A DNA stretch of 53,863 nucleotides from Flavobacteriaceae bacterium (GCA_002691645.1 NZIP01000027.1:29569-83431), one strand, 5' to 3'; positions 1 through 9,911 are shown, counted from the first letter of the stretch. Notes: generated by a model not told the origin, from the sequence alone. Program-made: numbers and translations.

Positions 1-633
1 TACCACATTGAGTGTTTTGACAATTCCAATATACAAGGAAGTAATCCTGTAGCAGCCTGTGTAGTCTTTAAAAACGCAAAACCTTCAAAGTCAGAATACA
101 GACATTTTAACATTAAAACGGTCCAAGGTCCAAATGATTTTGCATCTATGGAGGAGGTTGTTTTTCGGCGTTACAAACGATTACTTGACCAAGATGAATC
201 GCTTCCTCAACTAATTGTAATAGACGGAGGAAAAGGGCAATTATCATCCGCTTTAAAGGCTCTAGAATTACTAGGGTTAAGAGGAAAAATAGCGATTATA
301 GGAATTGCCAAGCGACTAGAAGAAATTTATTTTCCGAATGATTCAGATCCGTTGTATTTGGACAAGCGTTCAGAATCTTTGAAACTCATTCAATATTTGC
401 GAAATGAAGCCCACCGATTTAGCCTAACATTTCATAGACAAAAGAGAAGTTCTTCAGCCATACAAACGGAACTATTGAATATTGACGGTATAGGCTATAA
501 AACAGCGAACCAATTATTGAGTGAATTCAGATCGGTAAAAGGTGTTAAAGAGGCTTCTCATGCCGACCTTGAAGCTTTAATTGGGAAGGTGAAATCTGAA
601 AAAATTCGGGCGTATTTCAAGCTCAATTCTTAA
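1..633 (+). CDS. uvrC: UvrABC excinuclease subunit C, C-terminal part (cut by window edge)
   Basis: The reading frame is open from base 1, so the 5' part lies outside the window; about 210 C-terminal residues are present. The frame starts with YHIECFDNSNIQG, the start of the RNase H-like endonuclease domain that makes the 5' incision in nucleotide excision repair. IVIDGGKGQL and LIQYLRNEAHRF, both typical of UvrC, follow. The last 60 residues hold a helix-hairpin-helix pair (LLNIDGIGYKTANQLL) that binds DNA at the bubble. An internal ATG at 148 is not the start. A hairpin terminator lies about 140 bp downstream. Confidence 0.96.
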   Translation, partial: YHIECFDNSNIQGSNPVAACVVFKNAKPSKSEYRHFNIKTVQGPNDFASMEEVVFRRYKRLLDQDESLPQLIVIDGGKGQLSSALKALELLGLRGKIAIIGIAKRLEEIYFPNDSDPLYLDKRSESLKLIQYLRNEAHRFSLTFHRQKRSSSAIQTELLNIDGIGYKTANQLLSEFRSVKGVKEASHADLEALIGKVKSEKIRAYFKLNS

Positions 634-770
634 AAAAAACATAATAATGGGTATTTGGCGCGTTAAATAGCGTTAAAAAGAAAACAAGGCCCTGATCATG
701 CTGTACTTTTATAATGTTCAAAAATTTGTTTCGTTATAGATTTCATGATTTAAAGTTTGGTTGGTTGTTG

Positions 771-806
771 AAAAGCCTTGGTATTATTGTCAAGGCTTTT
801 TTATTT
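771..806 (+). terminator. Intrinsic terminator between uvrC and the DUF3108 gene
   Basis: A perfect 10-bp inverted repeat, AAAAGCCTTG (771-780) and CAAGGCTTTT (791-800), encloses a 10-nt loop and runs into a T-rich stretch. It sits 137 bp after the uvrC stop and ends just before the next start at 820, so it probably separates the two transcription units. The next gene's promoter would then have to lie very close to its start, or transcription partly reads through. Confidence 0.7.
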
Positions 807-819
807 TAGATGTGTGAAA

Positions 820-1599
820 ATGAAAAAGATACTTTCTATATTTTTAATTACCTCGGTATATTCTGTTTTGAGTGCCCAGAATTATCAAGCATTTAAGGAA
901 GGTGAATGGCTGAAATACAGACTACACTATGGATTTTTGAACGCCAGTTACGCTACAATAAAGTTGGAAAAGGCCGAAGTGAAAGGGAAAACTGTTTTCC
1001 GAGCTATAGGAAAAGGAAAGACTACTGGATTTGCCAGTTTATTTTTTAAGGTGGACGACACTTACGAAAGCTTTTTTGAATTAGATTCTGTACGTCCGGT
1101 TTATTTTAAACGTGATATTTATGAGGGTGGTTACACCAAACACATAGAAATTGATTACGATTTTGATCGCAATAGTGCAAAGATTTACAATATCAAAGAC
1201 AGCACTTCTTTCTCACTCGAAATACACTATAAAATTCAAGATATTTTATCCTCAACCTATTATTTAAGAGAAAATTTTTCAACGGATAATTTGAAAGTTG
1301 GTGACGAAATTCCGCTTGACATGTTATTTGATGATGATGGGGTTTACGATTTTAAACTTCGATATCTAGGGGAGCAAATTATTAAGACTAAATTTGGTAA
1401 GGTTCCCTGCCTAGCCTTCAGACCATTAGTAAAATCTGGGAGGATATTTAGAGCCCGAGAAAGTCTCACGCTTTGGGTAAGTAATGATCTAAATAGAATT
1501 CCGATAAGAATCCAGGCTGACTTGAGAGTAGGATCGATAAAAGCTGATTTAGAAGGCTATAACGGATTGAAGAATCAATTTACCTTGATAATGGACTAA
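820..1599 (+). CDS. DUF3108 domain secreted/periplasmic protein
   Basis: About 259 residues. The start is placed at the ATG at 820 because MKKILSIFLITSVYSVLSAQ reads as a signal peptide cleaved before NYQAF; a TTG 42 bp upstream stays open but adds residues in front of the signal. The mature protein has the DUF3108 pattern: FKEGEWLKYRLHYGFLNASYA near the N-terminus, alternating beta strands, and a late segment GKVPCLAFRP that precedes a LTLWVSND strand. DUF3108 proteins are export-associated beta-rich proteins without a known activity. The gene is 30 bp upstream of an M23 peptidase lipoprotein, likely in one operon, which suggests a cell-envelope role. Confidence 0.85.
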   Translation: MKKILSIFLITSVYSVLSAQNYQAFKEGEWLKYRLHYGFLNASYATIKLEKAEVKGKTVFRAIGKGKTTGFASLFFKVDDTYESFFELDSVRPVYFKRDIYEGGYTKHIEIDYDFDRNSAKIYNIKDSTSFSLEIHYKIQDILSSTYYLRENFSTDNLKVGDEIPLDMLFDDDGVYDFKLRYLGEQIIKTKFGKVPCLAFRPLVKSGRIFRARESLTLWVSNDLNRIPIRIQADLRVGSIKADLEGYNGLKNQFTLIMD

Positions 1600-1629
1600 A
1601 ATGTCGGGTTTTTTACTGAAATTCGTGGC

Positions 1630-2982
1630 ATGATTGAGAGGTGTCAAACTACAATAAGATTTTCAAAATTCTTCGTCATTACCATAGCCCTTATATTGCA
1701 GGCTTGTGGATTTTCTAGTGATAAAGAAAACGAAGAAAGCATTGATTGGAGTTATGAAACGCCTAACACCTCCGTAGAAATTGAATTCGGAATAAATATG
1801 TGTGATTACGACCTTGTATTGGACACTATTCGTTCTGGCGACACTTTCGGAGAATTGATGAAAAAGCATAAGGCTGACTACCAAAAAGTAATTCAAGCTA
1901 CCCGCTCGTATAGAACTGTTTTTGATCTGAGAAGAATTAGGAGAGGCAGACCTTATCGTATACTTAAATCGAAGGACAGTCTGAATAAGGCCCAAGTCTT
2001 TATTTATGAAAATGACAAGCTAAATTACACGCTTGTGGATTTTAGAGACTCTGTTGAGGTGAGTAGAAATCAACGTGCCTATTTCCTAGTTGAAAAAGAG
2101 TACTCTGGGGAAATCGAAAGTTCACTTTACATGACCCTAGATAAGTTAGGAATTGATCAAAATCTCAGTCTTTCACTTTCAGACATCTACGCCTGGAACA
2201 TTGACTTTTTTAGACTTTTCGAGGGTGATAAATTTAAAGCTATCGTTCGTGAACGTTATTTAGAAGATGGTTCTTACATAGGAATTGATGGTATTATTGC
2301 AGCTTATTTTGAACATAAAGGAGACCCCTATTACGCATTTGCGGCAAAGGTTGATACCGTTAGTGGCCAAATTGATTATTTCGATGAAAAAGGAAATAAT
2401 TTGAGAAGAACCTTTCTCAAGGCACCTTTGAAATTTGCCTCTTATCGAATTTCTTCTCGATTTAATTTAAAACGAAGAATTGCATATTATGGAAATCGAG
2501 TAAGACCACATAAAGGAACAGATTATGCAGCTCCAATAGGCACGCCAATCATTGCTACAGCAGATGGCGTGGTTACTGAAGCTAGAAGAAAAGGTGGAAA
2601 CGGTATATACGCAAAAATCAAGCATAATGCTACCTATTCTACGCAATATCTTCACATGAGGAGACTTAATGTAAAACGAGGTCAAAAAGTAAGACAGGGA
2701 CAAGTAATTGGATGGATTGGAATGACCGGTAATACAAGTGGACCACACGTTTGTTATCGCTTTTGGAAAAACGGAAGACAGGTTGATCCTTTGAAACAAA
2801 AATTACCTGCAGCAGCCCCAATCGATAAATCTTACGCTAATGCGTTTTTCAATTATGTGCAGTCACCTTTAGATCAACTCAATTGTATTGATTACGATTT
2901 TGAGCGTCTCAGTTTTGATGCCTCAAGATTATCTTATATAACTCCCGAAACAACAAATGACTCTCAACAAAATCAATCCTAG
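1630..2982 (+). CDS. M23-family peptidoglycan endopeptidase lipoprotein
   Basis: 450 residues. ATG at 1630 begins MIERCQTTIRF and a hydrophobic stretch ending in LILQACG, a lipobox. Residues about 60-130 resemble the LysM-like/OapA-type N-domain of Csd3-like peptidases (DTIRSGDTFGELMKKH). The LytM/M23 domain spans about 285-390: HKGTD (His294, Asp298) supplies two zinc ligands, QYLHM carries a catalytic histidine, and GPHVCYRFW replaces the usual GPHLHYE. The second histidine of HxH is therefore Cys375, at the position of the third zinc ligand. I recall this HxC form from Bacteroidota relatives, so activity may be retained with Cys coordination. Its 3' end overlaps pgi by 26 bp. Confidence 0.9.
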   Translation: MIERCQTTIRFSKFFVITIALILQACGFSSDKENEESIDWSYETPNTSVEIEFGINMCDYDLVLDTIRSGDTFGELMKKHKADYQKVIQATRSYRTVFDLRRIRRGRPYRILKSKDSLNKAQVFIYENDKLNYTLVDFRDSVEVSRNQRAYFLVEKEYSGEIESSLYMTLDKLGIDQNLSLSLSDIYAWNIDFFRLFEGDKFKAIVRERYLEDGSYIGIDGIIAAYFEHKGDPYYAFAAKVDTVSGQIDYFDEKGNNLRRTFLKAPLKFASYRISSRFNLKRRIAYYGNRVRPHKGTDYAAPIGTPIIATADGVVTEARRKGGNGIYAKIKHNATYSTQYLHMRRLNVKRGQKVRQGQVIGWIGMTGNTSGPHVCYRFWKNGRQVDPLKQKLPAAAPIDKSYANAFFNYVQSPLDQLNCIDYDFERLSFDASRLSYITPETTNDSQQNQS

Positions 2983-4597
2983 CAAAACGAAAAGCTGGGA
3001 ATCACTTCAAAGTATCAGTGAAAACTTAAAAGCTCAATCCATCTTATCTCTTTTTGAAAACGATCCTCATAGAGTTTCGTCGAATACTGTGAAGTGGGAG
3101 GAGTTTTTGATTGACTTTTCAAAGAATAAAATTGACCAATCAGCATGGGATGCCCTTTATTCCTTGGCTTCTGAATGTAAGCTAGAACAGGCAAAGAAGT
3201 CTTATTTTGAAGGAGCTAGCATCAACGAGACAGAGGGTAGAGCAGTTCTTCATACAGCTTTAAGAGCACAAAATACTGCCTTGCAAATCGATGGCGTTTC
3301 TATAGATGAAGACATTAAGGCAGTTAAAGAACAAATGAAACGTTTTACGTCTTCAGTTATTGACGGATCACATAAAGGATTTACCGGAAAATCAATTACT
3401 GATGTGGTCAATATCGGTATTGGAGGTTCAGATTTAGGTCCCGTAATGGTCGTAGACGCTATGGCTTATTACAAAAACCATCTAAAAGTACATTTTGTAA
3501 GTAATGTTGACGGAGATCACATCAATGAAGTTCTTAAAGACTTAAACCCAGACACCACACTTTTTGTGATCGTTTCTAAGTCATTCACTACGCAAGAAAC
3601 TTTAGCTAATGCTACCACAGCTAAAAAGTGGTTTTTAAATTTTGCCGAGGAAAAATGGGTAGCTAATCACTTTGCAGCTGTTTCAACCAACCTTAAGATG
3701 ATTGATGAATTTGGAATTGATCAAAAGAATGTTTTTACCATGTGGAACTGGGTTGGAGGAAGATTTTCACTCTGGAGTTCAGTGGGATTATCCATTGCAC
3801 TGGCAATTGGATATGATCACTTTGAAGAATTATTGAACGGGGCTCAAGGAATGGATAAGCATTTTTATGACGCTCCAATAGCATCAAATATCCCAACTCG
3901 AATGGCGCTCTTGAGCGTGTGGTACAATAATTTTTTAGAAGCTGAAACAGAAGCTTTAATACCTTATACGCAATATTTACAAAGATTTCCTGCCTATCTT
4001 CAACAAGCTATCATGGAGAGTAATGGAAAGGGAGTTGACCGAGAAGGCAATGAGGTGACCTACCAAACAGGTAATATTGTATGGGGCGAACCTGGGACTA
4101 ACGCTCAACACGCTTTTTTTCAATTAATCCACCAAGGCACAAAGTTAATTCCAGTAGATTTCATAGGCTTCATAAATTCATTACATGGTGATCAGTCACA
4201 TCACGATAAATTGATGTCAAATTTCTTTGCCCAGACAGAAGCTTTATTAAATGGTAAAAGTGCTGAAGAAGTTAAAAACGAACTTATTTCTGAAGGGAAA
4301 TCACCACAAGAAATTAAGGCGCTATTACCACACAAAGTATTTAAAGGAGATAATCCAACGACGACTTTATTGATAGATCGACTTACTCCTTATAACTTGG
4401 GCGCTCTTATTGCCGCATATGAGCATAAGATTTTCGTTCAAGGAGTTATATGGAATATTTTCAGTTATGACCAATGGGGCGTTGAATTGGGCAAGCAGTT
4501 GGCGAAGACAATTTTAGATGAATGGAACACCAAAAAAGAGGCATCTCACGACCCTTCAACGAAAGAATTATTATCTTACTACAAACAAAATAGTTAA
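2957..4597 (+). CDS. pgi: Glucose-6-phosphate isomerase
   Basis: 546 residues, normal for the long bacterial/eukaryotic PGI type. It interconverts glucose-6-phosphate and fructose-6-phosphate in the cytoplasm. The N-terminus MTLNKINPSKTKSW is typical. Sugar-phosphate-binding SIS motifs are present (IGIGGSDLGP near residue 153, VSKSFTTQETLANA, GRFSLWSSVGL). The catalytic Glu in MESNGKG (near 354), the His in GTNAQHAFFQLIHQGT (near 384) and a late Lys in WGVELGKQLAK are also present. The start lies inside the 3' end of the preceding peptidase gene (26-bp overlap), pointing to cotranscription. A product, fructose-6-phosphate, feeds glmS further along the window. Confidence 0.97.
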   Translation: MTLNKINPSKTKSWESLQSISENLKAQSILSLFENDPHRVSSNTVKWEEFLIDFSKNKIDQSAWDALYSLASECKLEQAKKSYFEGASINETEGRAVLHTALRAQNTALQIDGVSIDEDIKAVKEQMKRFTSSVIDGSHKGFTGKSITDVVNIGIGGSDLGPVMVVDAMAYYKNHLKVHFVSNVDGDHINEVLKDLNPDTTLFVIVSKSFTTQETLANATTAKKWFLNFAEEKWVANHFAAVSTNLKMIDEFGIDQKNVFTMWNWVGGRFSLWSSVGLSIALAIGYDHFEELLNGAQGMDKHFYDAPIASNIPTRMALLSVWYNNFLEAETEALIPYTQYLQRFPAYLQQAIMESNGKGVDREGNEVTYQTGNIVWGEPGTNAQHAFFQLIHQGTKLIPVDFIGFINSLHGDQSHHDKLMSNFFAQTEALLNGKSAEEVKNELISEGKSPQEIKALLPHKVFKGDNPTTTLLIDRLTPYNLGALIAAYEHKIFVQGVIWNIFSYDQWGVELGKQLAKTILDEWNTKKEASHDPSTKELLSYYKQNS

Positions 4598-4602
4598 ACA
4601 TC

Positions 4603-5046
4603 ATGCAAAACATTCTCACTTCGGTACACTCTGTCCTAGCTTACGTTGTTCTTATCGTCCTCATTTTGGCGTTTTTAAATGCAATTTCAGGTTGGCTTTC
4701 TAAGAGAGAAAAGTTTGAAATGAGTAAAGACTTAAGAATTAGCTTGTTTGCTCTTATTCTTTCGCATATTCAATTATTACTTGGTTTGATTGTGTATTTC
4801 ATCTCATCTAATGGTCTTAATGCAATAACCTCTATTGGTATTGGAAATTTAAACTCAGCAGCCCGTCTTTTGGCCCTAGAACATCCTACTACTAATATTA
4901 TCGCTATAGTATTCATTACTATTGGATGGTCAAAACACAAGCGTAAAGAAACTACAGAGGCTAAGTTCAAAACAATCTCACTTTATTACGGCTTAGGACT
5001 TCTTCTAATATTGAGTAGGATTCCTTGGAGCCAATGGCTTGGTTAA
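4603..5046 (+). CDS. Small four-helix integral membrane protein
   Basis: 147 residues starting at ATG 4603, five bases after pgi. Four hydrophobic segments are visible (about 10-30, 45-67, 95-113 and 127-143) separated by short charged loops such as KREKFEMSKD and WSKHKRKETTEAK. Similar flavobacterial proteins are often labelled cytochrome b-like, but I see no convincing paired heme histidines; single histidines occur at HSVL, SHIQ and EHPT. Function is unknown. The last 42 bp overlap the 3' end of the opposing nuclease pseudogene. Confidence 0.7.
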   Translation: MQNILTSVHSVLAYVVLIVLILAFLNAISGWLSKREKFEMSKDLRISLFALILSHIQLLLGLIVYFISSNGLNAITSIGIGNLNSAARLLALEHPTTNIIAIVFITIGWSKHKRKETTEAKFKTISLYYGLGLLLILSRIPWSQWLG

Positions 5047-6033
5047 ATCCATGTATACTGGATAATGATCGCTGTACCCATTCGTATATGAAGTTCCCGA
5101 AAAGGAACGTAAGGGGTAACCTTTGTAAGTTCCTATTTGCTGGGTCATAAACGACGGGTTAAATACTCCTATTTTTTTTAACTGTAAACTTTTTGAAGTC
5201 AGAAAATTTGAGGTGAACAATATCTCGTCAAACAGATGCCAGCGGTCTTGATGAGCAATGCTTCCTATCCCTTTCTTATATAATATTCGCATGGGATTGC
5301 ACAATGTATCTCCGTATTTTTTTCCATTTTCAAGTACTTGTATCGAATAATTCACTGGGTCATCATTGAAATCTCCCATAACCATAATTTGATTCGTTAC
5401 ATCTAAGGATAAGAGTGAATCAACTAGAGACCGACTTTTATAAGCAGCTTTGATTCAAAACGGATTAGACCTGCTTTGTCCACCACTTCGAGATGGCCAA
5501 TGCACCACGATAATATGTAATAATTGGCTATTCATAAAACCACTCACTACAAGTTGATCTCTAGTAAATTTTGGTTCATTTTTACTATTACTTAAGTATA
5601 AATTATGGTATTCATAATGGAGTAAATTATAGATTTTGGGACGATATAAAAGAGCTACGTCAATTCCTCTTTGATCTGGACTGTCTTGGTGAATTATGTT
5701 GTACTTCACTCCTAATTGAAGAAGTATGTTTTGTAAATCGCTAAGAACTTTCACATTCTCAATCTCGCATAAACCGATAATGCTAGGCCAATTATTGTGT
5801 GGTAAAGCCATAGCCTTAAATACATCCGCGATTTGATAGAGTTTAGATTGGTATTTTTCTTTTGTCCATTTAAACTTTCCTTGAGGAGTTCTTTCGTCAT
5901 CTTTGGTCAAGGGGTCGTCATAAATATCAAAGAGGTTCTCACAATTGTAAAAAACAATTCTCGAATTTATTTGCCCAATCGCGCTTGTGCTCAGAATACT
6001 TATAAGCACAAACACACATAGTCTTTTTATCAT
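5005..6033 (-). pseudogene. Secreted endonuclease/exonuclease/phosphatase-family protein, interrupted by in-frame TGA
   Basis: The N-terminal piece (6033-5455) begins MIKRLCVFVLISILSTSAIGQ, a signal peptide. It continues with FYNCENLFDIYDDP, IIGLCEIEN and HWPSRSGGQSRSNP, hallmarks of the metal-dependent EEP nuclease fold. A TGA at 5457-5455 stops it, but the same frame goes on with IKAAYKSRSLVDSLL, VMGDFNDDP and SDHYPVYMDL, the remaining catalytic motifs. No shift is needed, so one substitution (for example CGA to TGA, Arg to stop) explains the break. The truncated 192-residue product lacks the catalytic GDFND and SDH motifs. Relatives accompany a TonB receptor and a DUF5689 lipoprotein, as here. 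Confidence 0.88.
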
Positions 6034-6107
6034 TTTGCAATTGTAGTCGTGTTGAATGCAAGTGTATTGCGTTGTATACCTATAGGTTTACTCAAATTAG
6101 TTGATTG

Positions 6108-8525
6108 ATGAAAAAACTAATGTTTTCTACTTTGATATCTTTTTATGTGAGTATTTCAGCCCAAGATATTGCCAATATACCATGGAACTCATATTTGAAC
6201 ACCGAGGAATTACCATTAGCCTTACAAAGCAGAATGCCTACGTTTTTGCGAACAGCTTCTTTTGATTGGAGTCATGTATGGTACAACACACGAAACTTAA
6301 ATAAAAGAGAATCACAGTTAATGTTCAATGGCTCTGAGATTAATAGATTACTCGACGATACTCATGATTGGAATATGTGGTCTGGTTTAAATGAAGTACT
6401 GCGTAACAACACACAAACAGAAGGAATAAAGCCATATGAGTATGGAATAGGAAGACTTGGAAATATTCAAACTTTAAAAACAAATCCATTTGAACTTCGT
6501 CAAGGTAACCGATTAACTCTAAGCAGTTCAAATAGATCATATCGTTATAGAACTCAGTATTATTTCAATAAAATTGGAGCGAAAAACGCCATCACATTGG
6601 CTACGAGTCTAAGAGGGGCTAAAGAAGGGTATTACGAGGCTAGCCCTTATTTATCAAAAAGTGTTTTTGCGGCATACACATGGAGAATAAAATCACATCA
6701 ATTTTATGTAGGATACAGCGGTGTTGAGACTCAAAGGGCTACGATGAATTTCATTACTAAAGAAGTGTTTGATTTGTATGGGCCTAGGTACAATCCCTAT
6801 TGGGGGGTATTCAAGAATTCAAATCGAAATGCACGAATCAAACATCAAAGAAATAATTTAACACAGCTGAACTGGAGTTATCAAAAAAGTAATTTCCAAA
6901 TGAATTTTGGAGCAGATTTTATAAAAAGTATTCACGCTAAAAGCAGATTATCGCACCAAAAGGCGTCAAACCCTTTACCCACTTATTATAAATACTTGCC
7001 AAGTTATTCTTTGTCAAATTCAAATAGTTCATGGGTCGGATTGTTTAAAACGCATTTTATTCAAAAAGAAAAGCCTCAGATCAATTGGGCAGATTTATTT
7101 CTAGCCAATTCCCAAGAAGAAGTGGGTTTTACTCCATATACTTTCTTAGAGGATATTGAAATAAGATCAGGTACTAATGTGTTTTTTCATCTAAAAAAGA
7201 ACTTTACTTCAGGTTTGAATTTTGACTTTTACGTAGCTCAACAGCGAGAAAATTATTCCCTTTTTGCTCGGGTAAAAGATTTATTGGGGTCCCCTTATTA
7301 TTTGGATGTTGATTCATTTAGCCGAACACAAAACAATGTTTTGGATTCTTCTCCTAGGGGGCTGAATGATAGTATTAATTACAATGTCGTCCTCAATGCT
7401 AAAGAAAGTGAAATGAACTTCATTGTCAGGAAAAAACACAACGATTTTAAAGCTTATACAGCATTAAGTTACAAGGTTAATTCCTTTCAAAGAGATGGAA
7501 AATTCCAAAACGGACGCTATCCAAATAACAGTTTAGGAGCGGACTTATGGAAATCTCTTAATGCATATAATTTTAAAGCTGGACTCGAATATCAAATTGA
7601 AGGGAAACATTATTTTGATTTGAACTGCGCTTTGAGTGAGCGCATCAAAAGCCCTCAAGAACAATATTTGAATTTACGTGAAAATGCTACTTTCTTAAAT
7701 CTAAAAAATGAAAAAAGAAATGCCTTTGAATTGAAGTATAGTTTTCACTCCTCTAGCTTCAAGTTAAACTCAAATTTATATCATTATCATTTGAAAGATC
7801 AAAATGAAAGAGATCGTTTTTATTTTGAACATGCAAATTTTGCAGATTTTACCCATCAGGTTGTTCAAGGAATAAGCGTAATTGCAAAGGGTCTTGATTT
7901 AGGGATGGATTTTCAGCTAGATGCCACATGGAGTCTCTCTCTGGCTTGTGCATTTTTTAAGGGATATTATTTAAAAGCGGATCATCTCGATTTTTACTCA
8001 GATGATTTGATGCAATTCGAAAATCAAAATGATTTTCGAGGATTAGAGTTTGAATCTAATGCTATATCTAAAGCACCTTTGCCTAATCACCCTTCTCGAG
8101 CATTGTCTGTAGGTTTAAATATGCGTACAAACAATTACTTGTTCGCGGCAGCGAGTTATAATTTTATTTCTAAATATCCAATAGATTTTGCCTGGTATCA
8201 CCGTACTGATCAATTCTTAAGTGAGTTAAACACAATGCTAGGTAAGCCATTGAATAGTCTACAACCTAAATATATTCCTGAGAACAATTATTTGAATTTA
8301 TTGTGTGGCAAATCTTGGAGAATTAAAGAAGGTTACCTCTTGCTTTTTTCGAGTATTTCAAATGTCTTGAATAGGATTCAACCGATTTCGGGTTTTGAAG
8401 GATCAAGGCTTGGGAATCCTACAGATTACCTTCAAGATCAAGTGCGAACTACGCCAATATTTGGTCCTAAATACTGGTATGCCATGGGCAGAAATTATTT
8501 TGTCAATCTTTCGTATCGTTTCTAA
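6108..8525 (+). CDS. TonB-dependent outer-membrane receptor (DUF5689-associated type)
   Basis: 805 residues from ATG 6108; a TTG directly before it also fits the frame but ATG is preferred. MKKLMFSTLISFYVSISAQ is a signal peptide. The plug region is recognisable from LMFNGSEINRLLDDTHDWNMW, SGLNEVLRNN and YGIGRLGNIQTL, followed by many amphipathic strands ending in YFVNLSYRF, a C-terminal aromatic barrel signal. The N-terminal carboxypeptidase-regulatory-like domain common in this group is absent. Substrate is unknown. It is 15 bp from a DUF5689 lipoprotein gene and divergent from a secreted nuclease gene. This trio recurs in Bacteroidota and suggests uptake linked to extracellular nucleic acid or phosphate; that is inference. 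Confidence 0.85.
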   Translation: MKKLMFSTLISFYVSISAQDIANIPWNSYLNTEELPLALQSRMPTFLRTASFDWSHVWYNTRNLNKRESQLMFNGSEINRLLDDTHDWNMWSGLNEVLRNNTQTEGIKPYEYGIGRLGNIQTLKTNPFELRQGNRLTLSSSNRSYRYRTQYYFNKIGAKNAITLATSLRGAKEGYYEASPYLSKSVFAAYTWRIKSHQFYVGYSGVETQRATMNFITKEVFDLYGPRYNPYWGVFKNSNRNARIKHQRNNLTQLNWSYQKSNFQMNFGADFIKSIHAKSRLSHQKASNPLPTYYKYLPSYSLSNSNSSWVGLFKTHFIQKEKPQINWADLFLANSQEEVGFTPYTFLEDIEIRSGTNVFFHLKKNFTSGLNFDFYVAQQRENYSLFARVKDLLGSPYYLDVDSFSRTQNNVLDSSPRGLNDSINYNVVLNAKESEMNFIVRKKHNDFKAYTALSYKVNSFQRDGKFQNGRYPNNSLGADLWKSLNAYNFKAGLEYQIEGKHYFDLNCALSERIKSPQEQYLNLRENATFLNLKNEKRNAFELKYSFHSSSFKLNSNLYHYHLKDQNERDRFYFEHANFADFTHQVVQGISVIAKGLDLGMDFQLDATWSLSLACAFFKGYYLKADHLDFYSDDLMQFENQNDFRGLEFESNAISKAPLPNHPSRALSVGLNMRTNNYLFAAASYNFISKYPIDFAWYHRTDQFLSELNTMLGKPLNSLQPKYIPENNYLNLLCGKSWRIKEGYLLLFSSISNVLNRIQPISGFEGSRLGNPTDYLQDQVRTTPIFGPKYWYAMGRNYFVNLSYRF

Positions 8526-8540
8526 TTAAATCTTTTATAT

Positions 8541-9905
8541 ATGAAGTTAAAATGTGTTTACGCCTTGTTAGGCGCGGGAATTTTGTTGACTGGATGTTGG
8601 CATGATTATGTAGGTGTAGTACCAGATGAGAAATGCGAAGATGCTCTTGTTGAAACCCATTCATGGAATAATCTTATCAAGATTCTAGAGCTGTATCCAG
8701 AGGGCCAAATAATTCAAATTGATGATGAGATTTGGCTTAAGGGCGTAGTTATTAGTTCTGATAAGGAAGGGGCGAATTACCAGCAAATTCTTATTCAAAA
8801 TATCGATAATGCCCCAAGGGGAATTTTATTGAAAACTGAGATGACTAATGCACACTTTTATTACCCATTTCAACAGCGTGTATTTTTAAATTTAAAGGGG
8901 TTAAGTTTTCAAATGAAGCAAGGAATGATTAAGGCTGGTTTATATCATATTTTGTATGACAACCCAGTTTTGGCTAAAATACCTTCAGTAGTATTAAAAG
9001 AGCATTTGATTAGATCATGTGCTTTATCAGAACCTATTGAACCTACTCCAATAAAATTGGAGACACTGAATGAAACGCATAATTATACATTTCAAAGTTT
9101 TACGGGTTTGTCTTTCACTTCCAATGAATTTGGGAAAATGTTAGGAGCGTTTAGAGAAGATTCTAAGCGTTTACTGCAGGACTGTAATGGCAATGAATTG
9201 AGGCTTGTTTTGAGTGGCTATGAAGAATATTATGATTATCTGATTCCAGAATCACAAGTTCAAATCTCAGGAATAATTTACACTAAAAATGGGGAGTGGA
9301 ATATTGAATTAAATTCTATAGAACACTTAAAATTAATTGAAGATCTCTGTCTTGATAGAAATCGAACTAAAAGTGTTTTTATAAGTGAAATTGTAGATCC
9401 AGACAACGATCTTAAAGCTCGATTTATTGAGTTGTACAATGCCTATGAAAATGACATTTCACTACAGGGATGGGAAATGCAGCGATATACAAATGCAGAT
9501 ACAACAGTAAGCAGTCGTTTTGACTTGAGTTCTTATACTATAAAATCAAATTCTACTTTTGTTATAGCAGCAGATGCGCAACAGTTTGAACTTGTATATG
9601 GTATAATTCCCGATGCAGAGGCAAGGGGTTCAAGTGTAGCTAATTCTAATGGCGATGATAACTTAGTCCTGGTTGACTCTGATGGAAAAGTTATTGATAT
9701 TTTTGGTCGAATAGGAGAAGATGGCAGTGGAACTAATCATGAATTTGAAGATGGAAGAGCCTATAGAAAATCACATATTAAAGAAGGAAATGATATTTTT
9801 GATTTTGAGCAATGGGAGATTAGTAATGATAGTGGAGGAAATGGAACCGAATTAAAAATTAAAAATGCACCTGAAGATTTTAATCCAGGAATTAGAATAA
9901 ATTAG
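8541..9905 (+). CDS. DUF5689 and lamin-tail domain lipoprotein
   Basis: 454 residues. The N-terminus MKLKCVYALLGAGILLTGC is a lipoprotein signal with Cys19 as the lipidated residue. Residues about 35-270 match the DUF5689 pattern (IDDEIWLKGVVISSDKEG, YQQILIQN, IYTKNGEWNIEL), an OB-like beta domain found on surface lipoproteins. Residues about 283-440 form a lamin-tail domain (VFISEIVDP, RFIELYNA, LQGWEMQRYTN, FVIAADAQ, DNLVLVDSDGKVID). It follows the TonB receptor by 15 bp and probably works with it at the cell surface as a binding partner. No catalytic residues are recognised. Confidence 0.82.
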   Translation: MKLKCVYALLGAGILLTGCWHDYVGVVPDEKCEDALVETHSWNNLIKILELYPEGQIIQIDDEIWLKGVVISSDKEGANYQQILIQNIDNAPRGILLKTEMTNAHFYYPFQQRVFLNLKGLSFQMKQGMIKAGLYHILYDNPVLAKIPSVVLKEHLIRSCALSEPIEPTPIKLETLNETHNYTFQSFTGLSFTSNEFGKMLGAFREDSKRLLQDCNGNELRLVLSGYEEYYDYLIPESQVQISGIIYTKNGEWNIELNSIEHLKLIEDLCLDRNRTKSVFISEIVDPDNDLKARFIELYNAYENDISLQGWEMQRYTNADTTVSSRFDLSSYTIKSNSTFVIAADAQQFELVYGIIPDAEARGSSVANSNGDDNLVLVDSDGKVIDIFGRIGEDGSGTNHEFEDGRAYRKSHIKEGNDIFDFEQWEISNDSGGNGTELKIKNAPEDFNPGIRIN

Positions 9906-9911
9906 TAAAAT

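Noticed and set aside
778-819. TTG start for the DUF3108 gene
   Set aside because: It would put 14 residues in front of an evident signal peptide and fall within the terminator hairpin.
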